Shown piece after piece: positions 52,843 to 62,509 of a stretch of DNA of 64,000 nucleotides. The stretch comes from a virus, in the IMG/VR virus record IMGVR_UViG_3300035703_000010, positions 1 to 64,000 of that record; one strand, given 5' to 3'. Position 1 is the stretch's first letter. Each line of letters begins with the position of its first letter. The notes below the pieces were generated by a model, which saw nothing but the letters and a program-made list of their open reading frames with translations, had not been told where the DNA came from and ran no database searches. The position numbers were made by a program, and so were the translations under genes.

Positions 52843-53217
52843 ATGCCAGCACCACGTAGAGCAATTTTAGCAAATATTCATGAACAAAAACTAGATCCAA
52901 AGAAGTCTTATTCAAAACTAGACAAAAGTGGAAAGCTTGTTGAAGAATCTTCTTTTACAGATAATAAAAAAGTAAAAGAAGACAAGCCTATTGTTTTTGC
53001 TTCATTAGATAAAGTTGAAAAAACTCAAAATGATGTTTTAGATCAAGAAATATTGCAAGCTTCGCAACAAGCAAAAGAAGAAATTCTTGAATCTAAAACA
53101 GAAAATTTAGTTGAATCTTTAGCCGAAACGACTGAAATTCAACAAGAAAAAATTGAAATTAATCAGCAATTTATGAAAAAGAAGCAAAAGAAAAAAGAAC
53201 AATCAAATCAAAATTGA
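52843..53217 (+). CDS. Charged, Gln/Glu/Lys-rich protein, unknown
   Basis: A 124-residue hydrophilic protein with a basic N-terminus (MPAPRRAILANI) and a Glu/Lys/Gln-rich, probably coiled or disordered, second half ending in a KKKQKKKEQ-type run. No family recognised. It follows the hairpin terminator, so it may have its own promoter. Its 3' end overlaps the converging leftward gene by 15 bases. Confidence 0.58.
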   Translation: MPAPRRAILANIHEQKLDPKKSYSKLDKSGKLVEESSFTDNKKVKEDKPIVFASLDKVEKTQNDVLDQEILQASQQAKEEILESKTENLVESLAETTEIQQEKIEINQQFMKKKQKKKEQSNQN

Positions 53218-53451
53218 GTTTTTGATTTTTTGAATGATTGTTTTTTCTATTTGGCAAATTCTCATTCTTGTTAATCCGTATATTTTCCCAATTTTTTGAA
53301 GAGTATACGGTCCGTTTTGAGATGCAATTACAACACAGTTAAAGCTGTCATCATTATTGATATAATGTTTACAGCTTTTCTTTTGGCAATTTACTTTATT
53401 TGCAGAATGTGCTTCGAAACATTTTGTGTTGTTAATAACTGGTAATTTCAT
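53203..53451 (-). CDS. Mini sigma-region-4-like HTH protein with N-terminal Cys cluster
   Basis: An 82-residue leftward protein. Residues 49-75 read YTLQKIGKIYGLTRMRICQIEKTIIQKIK, matching the sigma-70 region 4.2 helix-turn-helix that contacts the -35 element (compare TLEEIGKxLGLTRERVRQIE). The N-terminal half has Cys11, Cys22, Cys27, His29 and Cys39, a possible zinc site. There is no region 2. It could be a stand-alone -35 binder or a partner of the gp55-like factor, which itself lacks region 4. Its 3' end overlaps the converging gene by 15 bases. Confidence 0.72.
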   Translation of the reverse strand: MKLPVINNTKCFEAHSANKVNCQKKSCKHYINNDDSFNCVVIASQNGPYTLQKIGKIYGLTRMRICQIEKTIIQKIKNSILI

Positions 53452-53513
53452 TTTTCTTCTATCAATTAGTTTATAATCTAAATGTTAAATTTACATTGTT
53501 CATATAGAATAAC
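53452..53513. promoter_or_regulatory. Divergent spacer with possible -10
   Basis: A 62-base AT-rich gap between the leftward mini-sigma gene and the rightward PIN-PhoH gene. TATAAT (53472-53477) is a candidate rightward -10, but no -35 match is seen. No exact late octamer is present. Confidence 0.3.
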
Positions 53514-54878
53514 ATGACAAAAACATATGTTTTAGATACAAACGTCTTGCTAAGTGATCCTGATAGCATTCATAGCTTTGAAGATAATGATTTATTGATT
53601 CCAATTTTAGTTTTAGAGGAATTAGATAAACATAAAACTAGAAATGATGATGTAGGAAGAAACGCTAGACAGGTAAGCAGAATGCTAGATTCCATGAGAA
53701 ATGAATCTAGTTTTCATGATGGAGTTAAAACTCGTGGTGGAGGAACTATAAAAATAGTTTCTTCAGAGGATGATCCACGTTCTCTTTTACCAAAGGAATT
53801 ATTAAAAAGCTCCAGTTTGGATAACATGATCATTGGATTCATGCTAACTCAAAAAGACAAGAATCTAGTTCTTGTTTCTAAAGATATAAACATAAGAGTT
53901 AAATGTGATGCTTTAGGTCTTAAGTGTCAAGACTATTTAAACATGAGAGTTTCATCAGACATAGATGAACTTTACAGAGGCGTGAAGCTTGTTCATGTTA
54001 ATGAAGACATCGTTGATTCTTTTTACAAAGATGGAAAGATTCAAAAATCAGATGCAACAGATGAACAAACTTATCCAAATCAAATCGTTATTTTAAAAAC
54101 AGTTGACGATAGAGGAAACACTATTAAGTCTGCTATGTCACGCTTTCATGAAGATGGAACTTTAAGATCATTAGCAAAAATTGATAGCGTGTTTGGATTG
54201 AGACCTAGAAATAAAGAACAACTTTTTTCTTTAGACTTACTCATGGATGAAAACATAAAACTTTTATCCATGATAGGTAAAGCCGGTTGCGGTAAAACAC
54301 TATTAGCTATAGCAGCTGGATTAGAACAATTAAATTCTATAGGTTCACAATCAAAATATCAAAAGTTGATTGTGTCTCGTCCAGTTCAACCCGTTGGAAA
54401 AGACATCGGTTACTTACCAGGAACATTAGAAGAAAAAATGGAACCATGGATAGCACCTGTTAAAGACAATCTAGATTTTCTTTTAGGTATTAATGGTAAG
54501 AAACCTGGTAGAAAATCAAAAGATAATCTAATGACATCTGATCCTTATCTTGAGTTGATGCAACAAAGAGGATTGATAGAAATTGAAGCGATATCATTTA
54601 TTAGAGGTCGTTCAATTCCAAATGCATTCATTATAATAGATGAAGCTCAAAATTTGTCAATGCATGAATTAAAAACGATCGTAACTCGTGTAGGAGAAGG
54701 AACAAAAATCGTTTTAACTGGAGATATTGAGCAAATTGACAATGTTGACGTCGATGCTTACACGAACGGTCTTACATATGCAATTGAAAAATTTAAAGAA
54801 CATTCAATTGCTGCTCACGTTACTCTTCTAAAAGGAGAAAGAAGTCCATTGGCTACTTTAGCTTCTAAGATTTTGTAA
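53514..54878 (+). CDS. PIN-domain plus PhoH-like ATPase (PhoH2-type)
   Basis: A 454-residue two-domain protein. The N-terminus is a PIN ribonuclease domain with YVLDTNVLLSDP (Asp8), PILVLEELDKHK and a later DNMIIGF segment. The second half is a PhoH P-loop ATPase with IGKAGCGKTLLAIAAGLEQL (about 254-273), SRPVQPVGKDIGYLPGT, and IIDEAQNLSMHELKTIVTRVGEGTKIVLTGD. PhoH2 proteins are reported as RNA-unwinding ribonucleases and PhoH genes are common in aquatic phages. A role in RNA turnover during infection is inferred. Confidence 0.9.
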   Translation: MTKTYVLDTNVLLSDPDSIHSFEDNDLLIPILVLEELDKHKTRNDDVGRNARQVSRMLDSMRNESSFHDGVKTRGGGTIKIVSSEDDPRSLLPKELLKSSSLDNMIIGFMLTQKDKNLVLVSKDINIRVKCDALGLKCQDYLNMRVSSDIDELYRGVKLVHVNEDIVDSFYKDGKIQKSDATDEQTYPNQIVILKTVDDRGNTIKSAMSRFHEDGTLRSLAKIDSVFGLRPRNKEQLFSLDLLMDENIKLLSMIGKAGCGKTLLAIAAGLEQLNSIGSQSKYQKLIVSRPVQPVGKDIGYLPGTLEEKMEPWIAPVKDNLDFLLGINGKKPGRKSKDNLMTSDPYLELMQQRGLIEIEAISFIRGRSIPNAFIIIDEAQNLSMHELKTIVTRVGEGTKIVLTGDIEQIDNVDVDAYTNGLTYAIEKFKEHSIAAHVTLLKGERSPLATLASKIL

Positions 54879-54903
54879 GTTATCTTGTGTGATTTAATAA
54901 ATA

Positions 54904-54915
54904 GTTGATATCAAC
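54904..54915 (+). promoter_or_regulatory. 12-base palindrome abutting the start codon
   Basis: GTTGATATCAAC is perfectly self-complementary and ends at the base before ATG 54916. AATAAATA (54896-54903), one mismatch from the late octamer, lies directly before it. No Shine-Dalgarno is visible in this gap. It may be a protein-binding site, an RNA hairpin at the start, or a late promoter flank. Confidence 0.35.
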
Positions 54916-55902
54916 ATGAGTGGAATCTTAGATAATAGAACGAGAATAATGGATACCATCGTCACTTTAGAAGGTCGACGACAAATGGCTGATGGTAAAC
55001 TAAGAATAGAATATGTCAGTTTTACAGATAATTCTACATTCTATGATCCAGATGTTGTCAGTGGATCAGCTGATGCCACCAATAGATTATATTTTGAACA
55101 ATGTCATTTGCCTCAAGATCAAATAACTTTTGAAGCTGATGATTCTGGAAGATTAAAACCATTTAAAAATTCTAAAAACGTTAACGTATCTAACTCTGGA
55201 AAAATTTTCGTTTCTTCTTCAGCGGATATAGAATTTTTAACAGGAACTGAATTTACTTCAACAGCTGAAGATTTAATTGCATCATCTATTAATAATTTCA
55301 ATAATTTGCAAGCTATTGGAACTAAAGATTATGTTTTTGAAAATGAAGGATTTGAATTAGGGCCTTCAGAGATATCTTATACTGTTAATTACAATATAAA
55401 AAATGGAAAAGAAGAAATTGTTAATAATTTTAATGAAAATTTTCTAGAAACAAGAAACTTAGAAGAATTTCCTAGTTTGTTTAATTCTAAATGGTTAGAA
55501 AACGTTATTAATTTTAAGTATTTGCCTCCAATAAATAAAAATAATGATAAGAGTATAGACAAATCCAATATTTCGTTTTTAGAAGCTAACAAAATTGGGA
55601 ATTACCAAAATTTAAAATCAGACAAGCCTTATGATTATGTTTCTATTGAAAAAGATTTAGCAAATCTTGAAAAGAATGGATTAAAAAAATCTATAACTTT
55701 TGATCCTACGTCTTTAAATAATAACTTGGTTTCTCAATTTTTAGAAATAAGCAATGTAGAAATGCAAAAATTAGATGTTATTGATTACGGAACGTATATT
55801 AATAACGGTAAAACAAAACATATGTTCTTTGTTGGGAAAATAAAGACAGATGTTGATGATTCACAATGCTTTATTAATTTATTTACTTTAGTTTTTGAAT
55901 GA
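54916..55902 (+). CDS. Putative virion structural protein
   Basis: A 328-residue protein with the start SGILDNRTRIMDTIVTLEGRRQMADGKLRIEYVSFTDNSTFYDP, which I recall as a conserved opening in large aquatic phages where proteins of this type are listed as virion or hypothetical. The remainder is Asn/Ser-rich. First of four consecutive rightward genes of this kind; a head-neck or tail-end component is possible. Its stop lies just before the next start. Confidence 0.6.
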   Translation: MSGILDNRTRIMDTIVTLEGRRQMADGKLRIEYVSFTDNSTFYDPDVVSGSADATNRLYFEQCHLPQDQITFEADDSGRLKPFKNSKNVNVSNSGKIFVSSSADIEFLTGTEFTSTAEDLIASSINNFNNLQAIGTKDYVFENEGFELGPSEISYTVNYNIKNGKEEIVNNFNENFLETRNLEEFPSLFNSKWLENVINFKYLPPINKNNDKSIDKSNISFLEANKIGNYQNLKSDKPYDYVSIEKDLANLEKNGLKKSITFDPTSLNNNLVSQFLEISNVEMQKLDVIDYGTYINNGKTKHMFFVGKIKTDVDDSQCFINLFTLVFE

Positions 55903-55909
55903 GGATCCG

Positions 55910-58381
55910 ATGTACGTAGAAGGTATAGACAAAAAAAGAGGAATTCTATTTGTAGAGGATAATTTCGCCAGTCTCGAAAAAATTGATCCTTTAAATGATG
56001 CTATAACAAACATAAATAAAGATCTTCACTTCAAATTTTATTTTAAAGTTTCTCAAACAAAAGCAATTCAAGAAGGTTGTTTTTCTGTTGTTGTAACCTT
56101 AAGAAGCGCAAATAAGCAAATACCTGTTATTGTTCCGAATGTAAGAAATGGAGAAATCAATACAGAGACTCTTTTAGATAACATCTTAACCAACAAACAA
56201 AAAATAAAAAATCAAAGCATTCAAGATGAAACGTTTATTGTTTCAGAAAAAACTGCAGATATTAGTTCAAGAATAGATAATAAGTTTCTAACGTCTTTAA
56301 GATCAGGTGCTATAGATGAATCGCAGTTTGGAAAAACAAAAGTAATTGTTAGAAAAAAAAGAAATGTCCAAGACATCGATACAAGCTTTGATAAAAATGG
56401 ACTAAATAATAGAGTTTTAACGAGGACTGCTTTTGGAGATTTAGCAATGCTAAAATCAACCCCTAAACTGGAACCAGAAGCAATAAAAAAACGTTTTAAA
56501 TTGTTGAACTCTTTAATACCTCCATCTTCTGTTACATCTGTTTCAAATAAAACTATAACTCCTTATTCTTCATTAACTGGGTGTGTAAACACTTTACAAA
56601 AAAATAATTTTAGAAATTCTTTATTGGATTCTTTATCCTATTTTCATCACACTTTTGATATTCAAGATGAAAAGACTCAAAAAGACAGAAATGATTATGA
56701 AACGATAATTGAACAAAAATTTGATGATTTAATAAACATTAACGTTGATTTTGTTTTAAAACAATCATACATGTATCAACCGTTCTTTATTGTAGAATTT
56801 AAACTAGTAAAAAGAATAGTAGATTCCAGAAAACAAGTTCAACAAATCGTAATAGAAACAGTAGAAAAAAAGCTAGACGTTAAATCACATTATGATGAAT
56901 TTCTTTTTAATGATTACAAACCATTATCAGTAGGTGTATCTAAAAAAGGTCAAGAAGTTTTTTTGCAGATATGCAATCCTAATGAAGGAGCTTGTTCTGC
57001 AGAAATATATGGAAAACATATAAAAAACTTTAATGAATCTTCATTTTATAAAGTCGGATCATTAGTTTTTGATTCAAAGAATCAAATAGCATTTAAAAAG
57101 TTAATCGATAATGACATAGATTCAATTTATAGAGTCGTTGCATCGAACATAAGAAATGGTAATTTATCAAATGATTTTACAGATGTTGTTGTAAAAAATC
57201 CAAGAAAAATCACGAACAATGAAGTTATTGTAATTCCTCAGTTGGGATCTGGAAAAATTAATTTAACCGTAATTAACAATTCTTATAATTCAGGAATTAT
57301 TGCATGTAAGATTTTATATAGAAATGTTACTAAAAAAGAAAATAGTTATCAAATTTCTCAAATTTTAAATTTTTCTGAGCAAAAACAACAGTCTATTTTG
57401 ATTACTTCTGCGTTAATTCCTTATAACGACTATGAAATTACTACTAAACTTATTTATGAAAATGGAGTAGAAATATTTTCTCAAAATTCTAATTTGATAA
57501 AATATATTCCTTATTTGGGTAACGTGTCGACGACTCAAGCAACAAACGTAGTTACTTCAACAGGATTTAATGTTACGTTTGACCTAAATGCAAGTCTAGA
57601 ACAAAGTGAATTATCTCAAATAAATGATCTTCTTGCTAGCGTCTCCACAGTTTTTGATACTGAGTATTATGATTCTAAAATTTCAGAATATGAGAAGTTT
57701 ATTGCATTTCAAATTTTTAGATACAACAAACTAGATGGTAGCTGTTCAGATTTAGGGATATTAAGCAATAATTCTTCTTTTTCAGATGTCGATCAATCTA
57801 ATTTAAGAGGAATAAGTCCAGCAATACAAGGAGGAAAATACAGATATGTAGTTTATCCCTTGTTAAGAGACCCAGAAACAATATTACAAACTAAAAAAGA
57901 ATTAATAGATCAAGAAACAAAGAAAAAATATACTGCGAACATTAGAAAACATAAGCATCCTCTAACTTTAATGAGAGGAAGCGTTTTATCAAAATCAAAA
58001 ATTGACAATGACACCGTTCCTGATATGCTGTATGGTATGATCGGAAATTCTATTCATATTGATGTTGACGTAGGAATTAATCAATTTCCTATGATAAAAA
58101 ACTTTGTTGCAAATCAAATAAACAATAAAAAAGTTATTTTAACGTGGAATATAGAAGGAGATATAAAGAAGTTTGATCATATTTTAGTTTTAAAAGATGA
58201 AGGTGGAATAAAAACATTAATAGGAAAAACTCACTGTTTGCAGCAAGAATTTAAATTCGGTTATGATTTATCAAGCGATGATATAGGTAACATTAGATTT
58301 GTTTTAACTCCGATATTACAAGATTATTCGACTGGAAGGTCAATAATGTCAGATTATGTTTTAGTTAATGATGTTGAGTAA
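55910..58381 (+). CDS. Large putative virion protein with Fn3-like C-terminus
   Basis: About 823 residues. The start is ATG 55910 with GAGGAT nine bases upstream; a TTG at 55895 in frame is less likely because it overlaps the previous gene. The C-terminal 110 residues (from VDVGINQFPMIKNFVANQINNKKVILTWNIEGDIKKFDHILVLKDE) have the pattern of a fibronectin III-like beta-sandwich. The rest is Asn/Lys/Ile-rich with no enzyme motif. Structural role inferred from size, composition and neighbours. Confidence 0.6.
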   Translation: MYVEGIDKKRGILFVEDNFASLEKIDPLNDAITNINKDLHFKFYFKVSQTKAIQEGCFSVVVTLRSANKQIPVIVPNVRNGEINTETLLDNILTNKQKIKNQSIQDETFIVSEKTADISSRIDNKFLTSLRSGAIDESQFGKTKVIVRKKRNVQDIDTSFDKNGLNNRVLTRTAFGDLAMLKSTPKLEPEAIKKRFKLLNSLIPPSSVTSVSNKTITPYSSLTGCVNTLQKNNFRNSLLDSLSYFHHTFDIQDEKTQKDRNDYETIIEQKFDDLININVDFVLKQSYMYQPFFIVEFKLVKRIVDSRKQVQQIVIETVEKKLDVKSHYDEFLFNDYKPLSVGVSKKGQEVFLQICNPNEGACSAEIYGKHIKNFNESSFYKVGSLVFDSKNQIAFKKLIDNDIDSIYRVVASNIRNGNLSNDFTDVVVKNPRKITNNEVIVIPQLGSGKINLTVINNSYNSGIIACKILYRNVTKKENSYQISQILNFSEQKQQSILITSALIPYNDYEITTKLIYENGVEIFSQNSNLIKYIPYLGNVSTTQATNVVTSTGFNVTFDLNASLEQSELSQINDLLASVSTVFDTEYYDSKISEYEKFIAFQIFRYNKLDGSCSDLGILSNNSSFSDVDQSNLRGISPAIQGGKYRYVVYPLLRDPETILQTKKELIDQETKKKYTANIRKHKHPLTLMRGSVLSKSKIDNDTVPDMLYGMIGNSIHIDVDVGINQFPMIKNFVANQINNKKVILTWNIEGDIKKFDHILVLKDEGGIKTLIGKTHCLQQEFKFGYDLSSDDIGNIRFVLTPILQDYSTGRSIMSDYVLVNDVE

Positions 58382-58383
58382 AA

Positions 58384-61300
58384 ATGATTAAAATTCCAAG
58401 GATAAAAAAAGATTCTAGAGCAAAATTAGGAACTCCAACATCACAGGCTGTTCCTAAAAAAGTTGTAATAAATCAAAACGTACCAACTCAAATTACTACA
58501 ACTGTACCTGCTTCAGCACAAATATTTCAAACAGGACAAACTGCTCAAACTGTAAGACCAATTGTAGAAGGCAGCGCTGTTGGTCCATCTTCACGAACAG
58601 ATCAAAATATAATAGGTGGCACAGCAAATCAAACTTCTCAAGATTCTCAACCTTCTAAAAAAAATGATAAAAAGTATCAAGATCCGCAAAAAACAGCGCC
58701 TGGAATAATCCCTCCAGCTAATGACCTTAAACCAGAAGGAATGCAGCCAGGCAAGCTGCTTGAACCTGAAAAGCCTGACTATAATTCTGAAGAGTATAAA
58801 TCATCAATAACTTTATATCGTCCTGAAATAATAGCATTAACTAAGTTTAATCCTCTATATGATGAAAGTTTGAATCATACTGAGTATGGAAAGCTTTTTG
58901 AAGCTTTGGTAGAAACCTTAAGAAAATCTGATGTTGCTGCTAGAAACCTCGTAAATTCATCGCAGCAGCAGCAAGATTCAATTTTAAAAAATAATCAAAA
59001 ATTGAATGAAGAATTAAATGTTTTAAATTCAAAAATAAACGAATTGTCATCTTATATTCAAACTTTCGTTTCTTTACAAGATTCAATTGATTTATCTAAG
59101 TTTAGTTTTTCTCCTCAAGAATTTTTATCTTATGAATTCCAAAATCCTCAATCTTTTTCTACATACGATTCATTGAATAGCTACGTATCTAGATTAGAAA
59201 AAAATCTAACTTTAAACAAAGCTTTACATTATAGTCTGTCTTACAAAAACAAAAATCAAGATAAAGAAGGAAATTATTTTAATTCTCCCCCTACTAGATC
59301 ATGGATAGTATCTCTAGAAGAAATGAAACAAATGATTCATTCTCATTCTAGAAAAAAGATGAATGTAAAAACAAATGATGGAATATCATTAGCATTTCTT
59401 TCATTACCTGATTTAATTTCAAATGATAGAATTACAGCTCAAAAAATCATCGATTTAGGTAATGAAATTATAGGAGAAACAGAAGATATTCTTGAAGGAT
59501 CGAATAGATTTCTTTCTATTCAAGAACACATTTCAAGGTTTAATAGGCAAGTAGACGGTGTTTCTATTCTTTTATATGTGATGCTAAAAGAAATAAGGCA
59601 AAGAGCTTGCTTGCAAATGTCAAATCAAAATATTACTTTGCAATCTAGAAATGAAAAAATAAATTCATTAATTTTAAGTTATTATCCAGTAAACGGAAAT
59701 GTTTATAAAAGAAGTAATGAAAACGTATTTTCTGGTACAAAATTGTATGATATAGGCGTATTTGGAGAGTTTGGAGATCGATCTAGATTAGTTTTTCCTC
59801 TTGAGAAACAAAAACCGCCTGGAATCACTAACGGAAATGATTACTTTTTTAAAGACTTTGGAAGTGAGTCATTTTTTACGCAAATCCTTTCTCAAGAAGG
59901 ATCTTCTGACAAGATTAGAATAGATGATTTTACTTCAACGCTAAATGAAGTTGACAAACTTTTTTCTGATTACTTGTTAAATTCAGGAATATTACCGATA
60001 GATGACTCGAAGGTATCAAACGTTAGATTTTCTACTGACCCAGTTAGATTTTTACAAGACGTTTGTTCAAAACTTTTAGATACAAAAGGAAGATTTTTAT
60101 TAACTAAAAATCTTGCAGGAACAACAAGTTTAAGCGGATATGCTGGAGCAGGAAATTATGATTTAGATGCATTGATGCTATTTGGATTAGCTTCTGGAAA
60201 TTCAATATCTAAATCAAAAATGGGATCTAAAGATCTTCCAATAAAAAATGAATCTACAAAAGCTGGAACTTATAGACTTCAAGTAGAACCTAGAACTCCT
60301 GAAAAAAATATATCAATATTGAAAAATGCACTTTATTCTTATGTGTTAAAAAGACTTTCAGGAGAAACTCAAATTGATGAAGCTACTAAGTCTATAGCTT
60401 ATAGAATATATTATGTTTTAACAAATATTGCAGACGTCGTCGGGGCAGGATTAATAACTAACGATGATTATAAAGATCTAACAGTTAACGAGGGTTTTGG
60501 CGAGCAATTTCAAGAAGGAGAGCAACAAAGCGTTTTAGTATCATCAGATCCAGATAATGGATTTAGTGCAGAAGAAAGAGCTATTGTAGGTCCAACGACA
60601 ACTGGAAATCCTTTTCCAAGGAATGCTTCTCCATCTGATGAATTCATTAAATGGGGAATGTGGAGTATACAGACTCAGCCTGAAGGGTCTGACCCTTCTT
60701 CAAATGCTGAACCTTTTGCGATTCAAGACATTATAACTACTCTACAAAGTTCTAAGTTTATTGATGAGGTTGTAGAGTTGATGAGACCGGTTTCAGAATC
60801 AGATATATCACAGGATTTTTCTTTAGTTTACTTTGATGTAATTTGCAATCTAATTGGTGGATTAGCGCCTATAAAAAACATTAGAGTATATATCGATGAT
60901 TATATGATGGTTGATGAAGGTGGTGTAGCAGGTTCTACATTCGGTACTGACAACGAAATTAGAAGCGCTTTGGTGTTTTTTACCCACTTTCATAGATCTG
61001 AATCTGTTGCAGCAGAAGCTGCTGCAACATATAAGCAAGAAATTATCAATAACTTGATAGAAGAGACAAATTCTTTAATTTCATTATCATTTTCTACTCT
61101 TAACGTAGTTACTAGATTTTTAAATAATTTTAAAGAAATTAATAATAAGCTTTATTCTTTTAAATCAGAAATAGCAGAATACTTTGCAGCTTACTTAAAC
61201 AATGATCCTAAAAAGTTTGCATTAATGTTTAATGAGCAACAGCTTTCTTTAATCGTTAATTTATTTCAAGACTTTTATAATTCTTACAATTTTTTCTTAG

Positions 61301-62478
61301 AACAAAATGAAAATGAAACGCCTACTGATCAATTGTTTAGTAAGCAATTAGATAGTTTATCGTATTCTACAAAGATTGTCAAGGCTACAAGACAATTCTT
61401 TAAAGATTCAGACTACAATATGTCTAAGGGGTATAACAAACAAATTTTGACTGTTGGTATTCCGCAAGGGCTATTAAAAGATTTATTCAATAAATCTATA
61501 GCAAAATCTATTAATTCAGATGAAAAAGATATATCAAAATCTAACGATATATTCAAAATTCTTGTCTATAAAATTGATCTATTGAACGATAATATCGTTT
61601 ATTTACCGCAAGAATTTCTGTTTGAAACATCAAGATTTGTAGTAAAAGATTACTCAAAAATTGAAGATACTGATCTAATAGTAAGCAACGTTTCAGACTT
61701 TGAGAATTCATTATTTAAAGTTTTTTCAACTAGAAATTTTGAAATTTTTAGTAAAAAATCTAACAGTCTTTTTCAAGAATTTAAAGCAAAATCTAGTCCA
61801 AAAGAAGCGTTTGCATCAGCCGACTATACGAAGTTTCTTGATGATGAACAAATGTCTTCTATACTAAAAAACCATATAGTAAGTTTTATATTGGAAAACT
61901 ACTTACAGATAGTATCTGGAATTAAATTCAGTGAATCTTCATTCATACTATCAGATCCTAACGACGTTGAACTTTTATATAAAGATTTTATAGATATTCC
62001 TGTTGATAGTCAAGGTAATTTTATAAGCTTAGGCTCCGGTCGAGGTAGTCGGCAAGATAGAGCAGGTGGTCCAAATAGTCCAGAAAGAATAGCAAAAAAA
62101 CTTTCATTGACTGCAGATGTATTATTGAAAAATTTATTACATCCAAAATCTTTTGATAGAGTTTTCAATATAATATTTGATCCAGATTCGTTTATCGTTG
62201 ATGAATCTAAAACTAGTGTAGATACATTAGTCAAAATGAGAGAAATTGGAAGAATAAGACAGATTACATATAAGGGAAAGATCTACCACGTTGACAATGA
62301 TAGATCTTTTAAAGATCCTACTTTAAATTCTTATTTTGTCAATATAGAAACCCTTAATTCTACCAAACCGATTATTCCGTCAAATTCTTCAAATCCTATG
62401 ACACAATCTGGTGGTACTAATCAAAACATTCTAGATACTGCATTAAAAGTTAAAGTATTTGATGTTTGGAAAAACTAA
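58384..62478 (+). CDS. Very large putative virion protein with coiled coil
   Basis: A 1364-residue protein, the largest in the window. Residues 1-130 are Pro/Gln/Thr-rich and probably disordered. A coiled coil follows (about 185-235, with SSQQQQDSILKNNQKLNEEL), then a long mixed region without recognisable catalytic motifs. A short Gly/Ser/Arg stretch (GSGRGSRQDRAGGP) lies near residue 1220. It is separated by two bases from the upstream gene. It may be a tail-length, neck or internal virion protein; nothing here decides which. Confidence 0.6.
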   Translation: MIKIPRIKKDSRAKLGTPTSQAVPKKVVINQNVPTQITTTVPASAQIFQTGQTAQTVRPIVEGSAVGPSSRTDQNIIGGTANQTSQDSQPSKKNDKKYQDPQKTAPGIIPPANDLKPEGMQPGKLLEPEKPDYNSEEYKSSITLYRPEIIALTKFNPLYDESLNHTEYGKLFEALVETLRKSDVAARNLVNSSQQQQDSILKNNQKLNEELNVLNSKINELSSYIQTFVSLQDSIDLSKFSFSPQEFLSYEFQNPQSFSTYDSLNSYVSRLEKNLTLNKALHYSLSYKNKNQDKEGNYFNSPPTRSWIVSLEEMKQMIHSHSRKKMNVKTNDGISLAFLSLPDLISNDRITAQKIIDLGNEIIGETEDILEGSNRFLSIQEHISRFNRQVDGVSILLYVMLKEIRQRACLQMSNQNITLQSRNEKINSLILSYYPVNGNVYKRSNENVFSGTKLYDIGVFGEFGDRSRLVFPLEKQKPPGITNGNDYFFKDFGSESFFTQILSQEGSSDKIRIDDFTSTLNEVDKLFSDYLLNSGILPIDDSKVSNVRFSTDPVRFLQDVCSKLLDTKGRFLLTKNLAGTTSLSGYAGAGNYDLDALMLFGLASGNSISKSKMGSKDLPIKNESTKAGTYRLQVEPRTPEKNISILKNALYSYVLKRLSGETQIDEATKSIAYRIYYVLTNIADVVGAGLITNDDYKDLTVNEGFGEQFQEGEQQSVLVSSDPDNGFSAEERAIVGPTTTGNPFPRNASPSDEFIKWGMWSIQTQPEGSDPSSNAEPFAIQDIITTLQSSKFIDEVVELMRPVSESDISQDFSLVYFDVICNLIGGLAPIKNIRVYIDDYMMVDEGGVAGSTFGTDNEIRSALVFFTHFHRSESVAAEAAATYKQEIINNLIEETNSLISLSFSTLNVVTRFLNNFKEINNKLYSFKSEIAEYFAAYLNNDPKKFALMFNEQQLSLIVNLFQDFYNSYNFFLEQNENETPTDQLFSKQLDSLSYSTKIVKATRQFFKDSDYNMSKGYNKQILTVGIPQGLLKDLFNKSIAKSINSDEKDISKSNDIFKILVYKIDLLNDNIVYLPQEFLFETSRFVVKDYSKIEDTDLIVSNVSDFENSLFKVFSTRNFEIFSKKSNSLFQEFKAKSSPKEAFASADYTKFLDDEQMSSILKNHIVSFILENYLQIVSGIKFSESSFILSDPNDVELLYKDFIDIPVDSQGNFISLGSGRGSRQDRAGGPNSPERIAKKLSLTADVLLKNLLHPKSFDRVFNIIFDPDSFIVDESKTSVDTLVKMREIGRIRQITYKGKIYHVDNDRSFKDPTLNSYFVNIETLNSTKPIIPSNSSNPMTQSGGTNQNILDTALKVKVFDVWKN

Positions 62479-62509
62479 ATTATAATTTTAATCAAATTAA
62501 GTAATTCAT

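Noticed and set aside
58795-58802. TATAAATC within a structural gene
   Set aside because: Inside coding sequence with a mismatch; expected by chance in AT-rich DNA.
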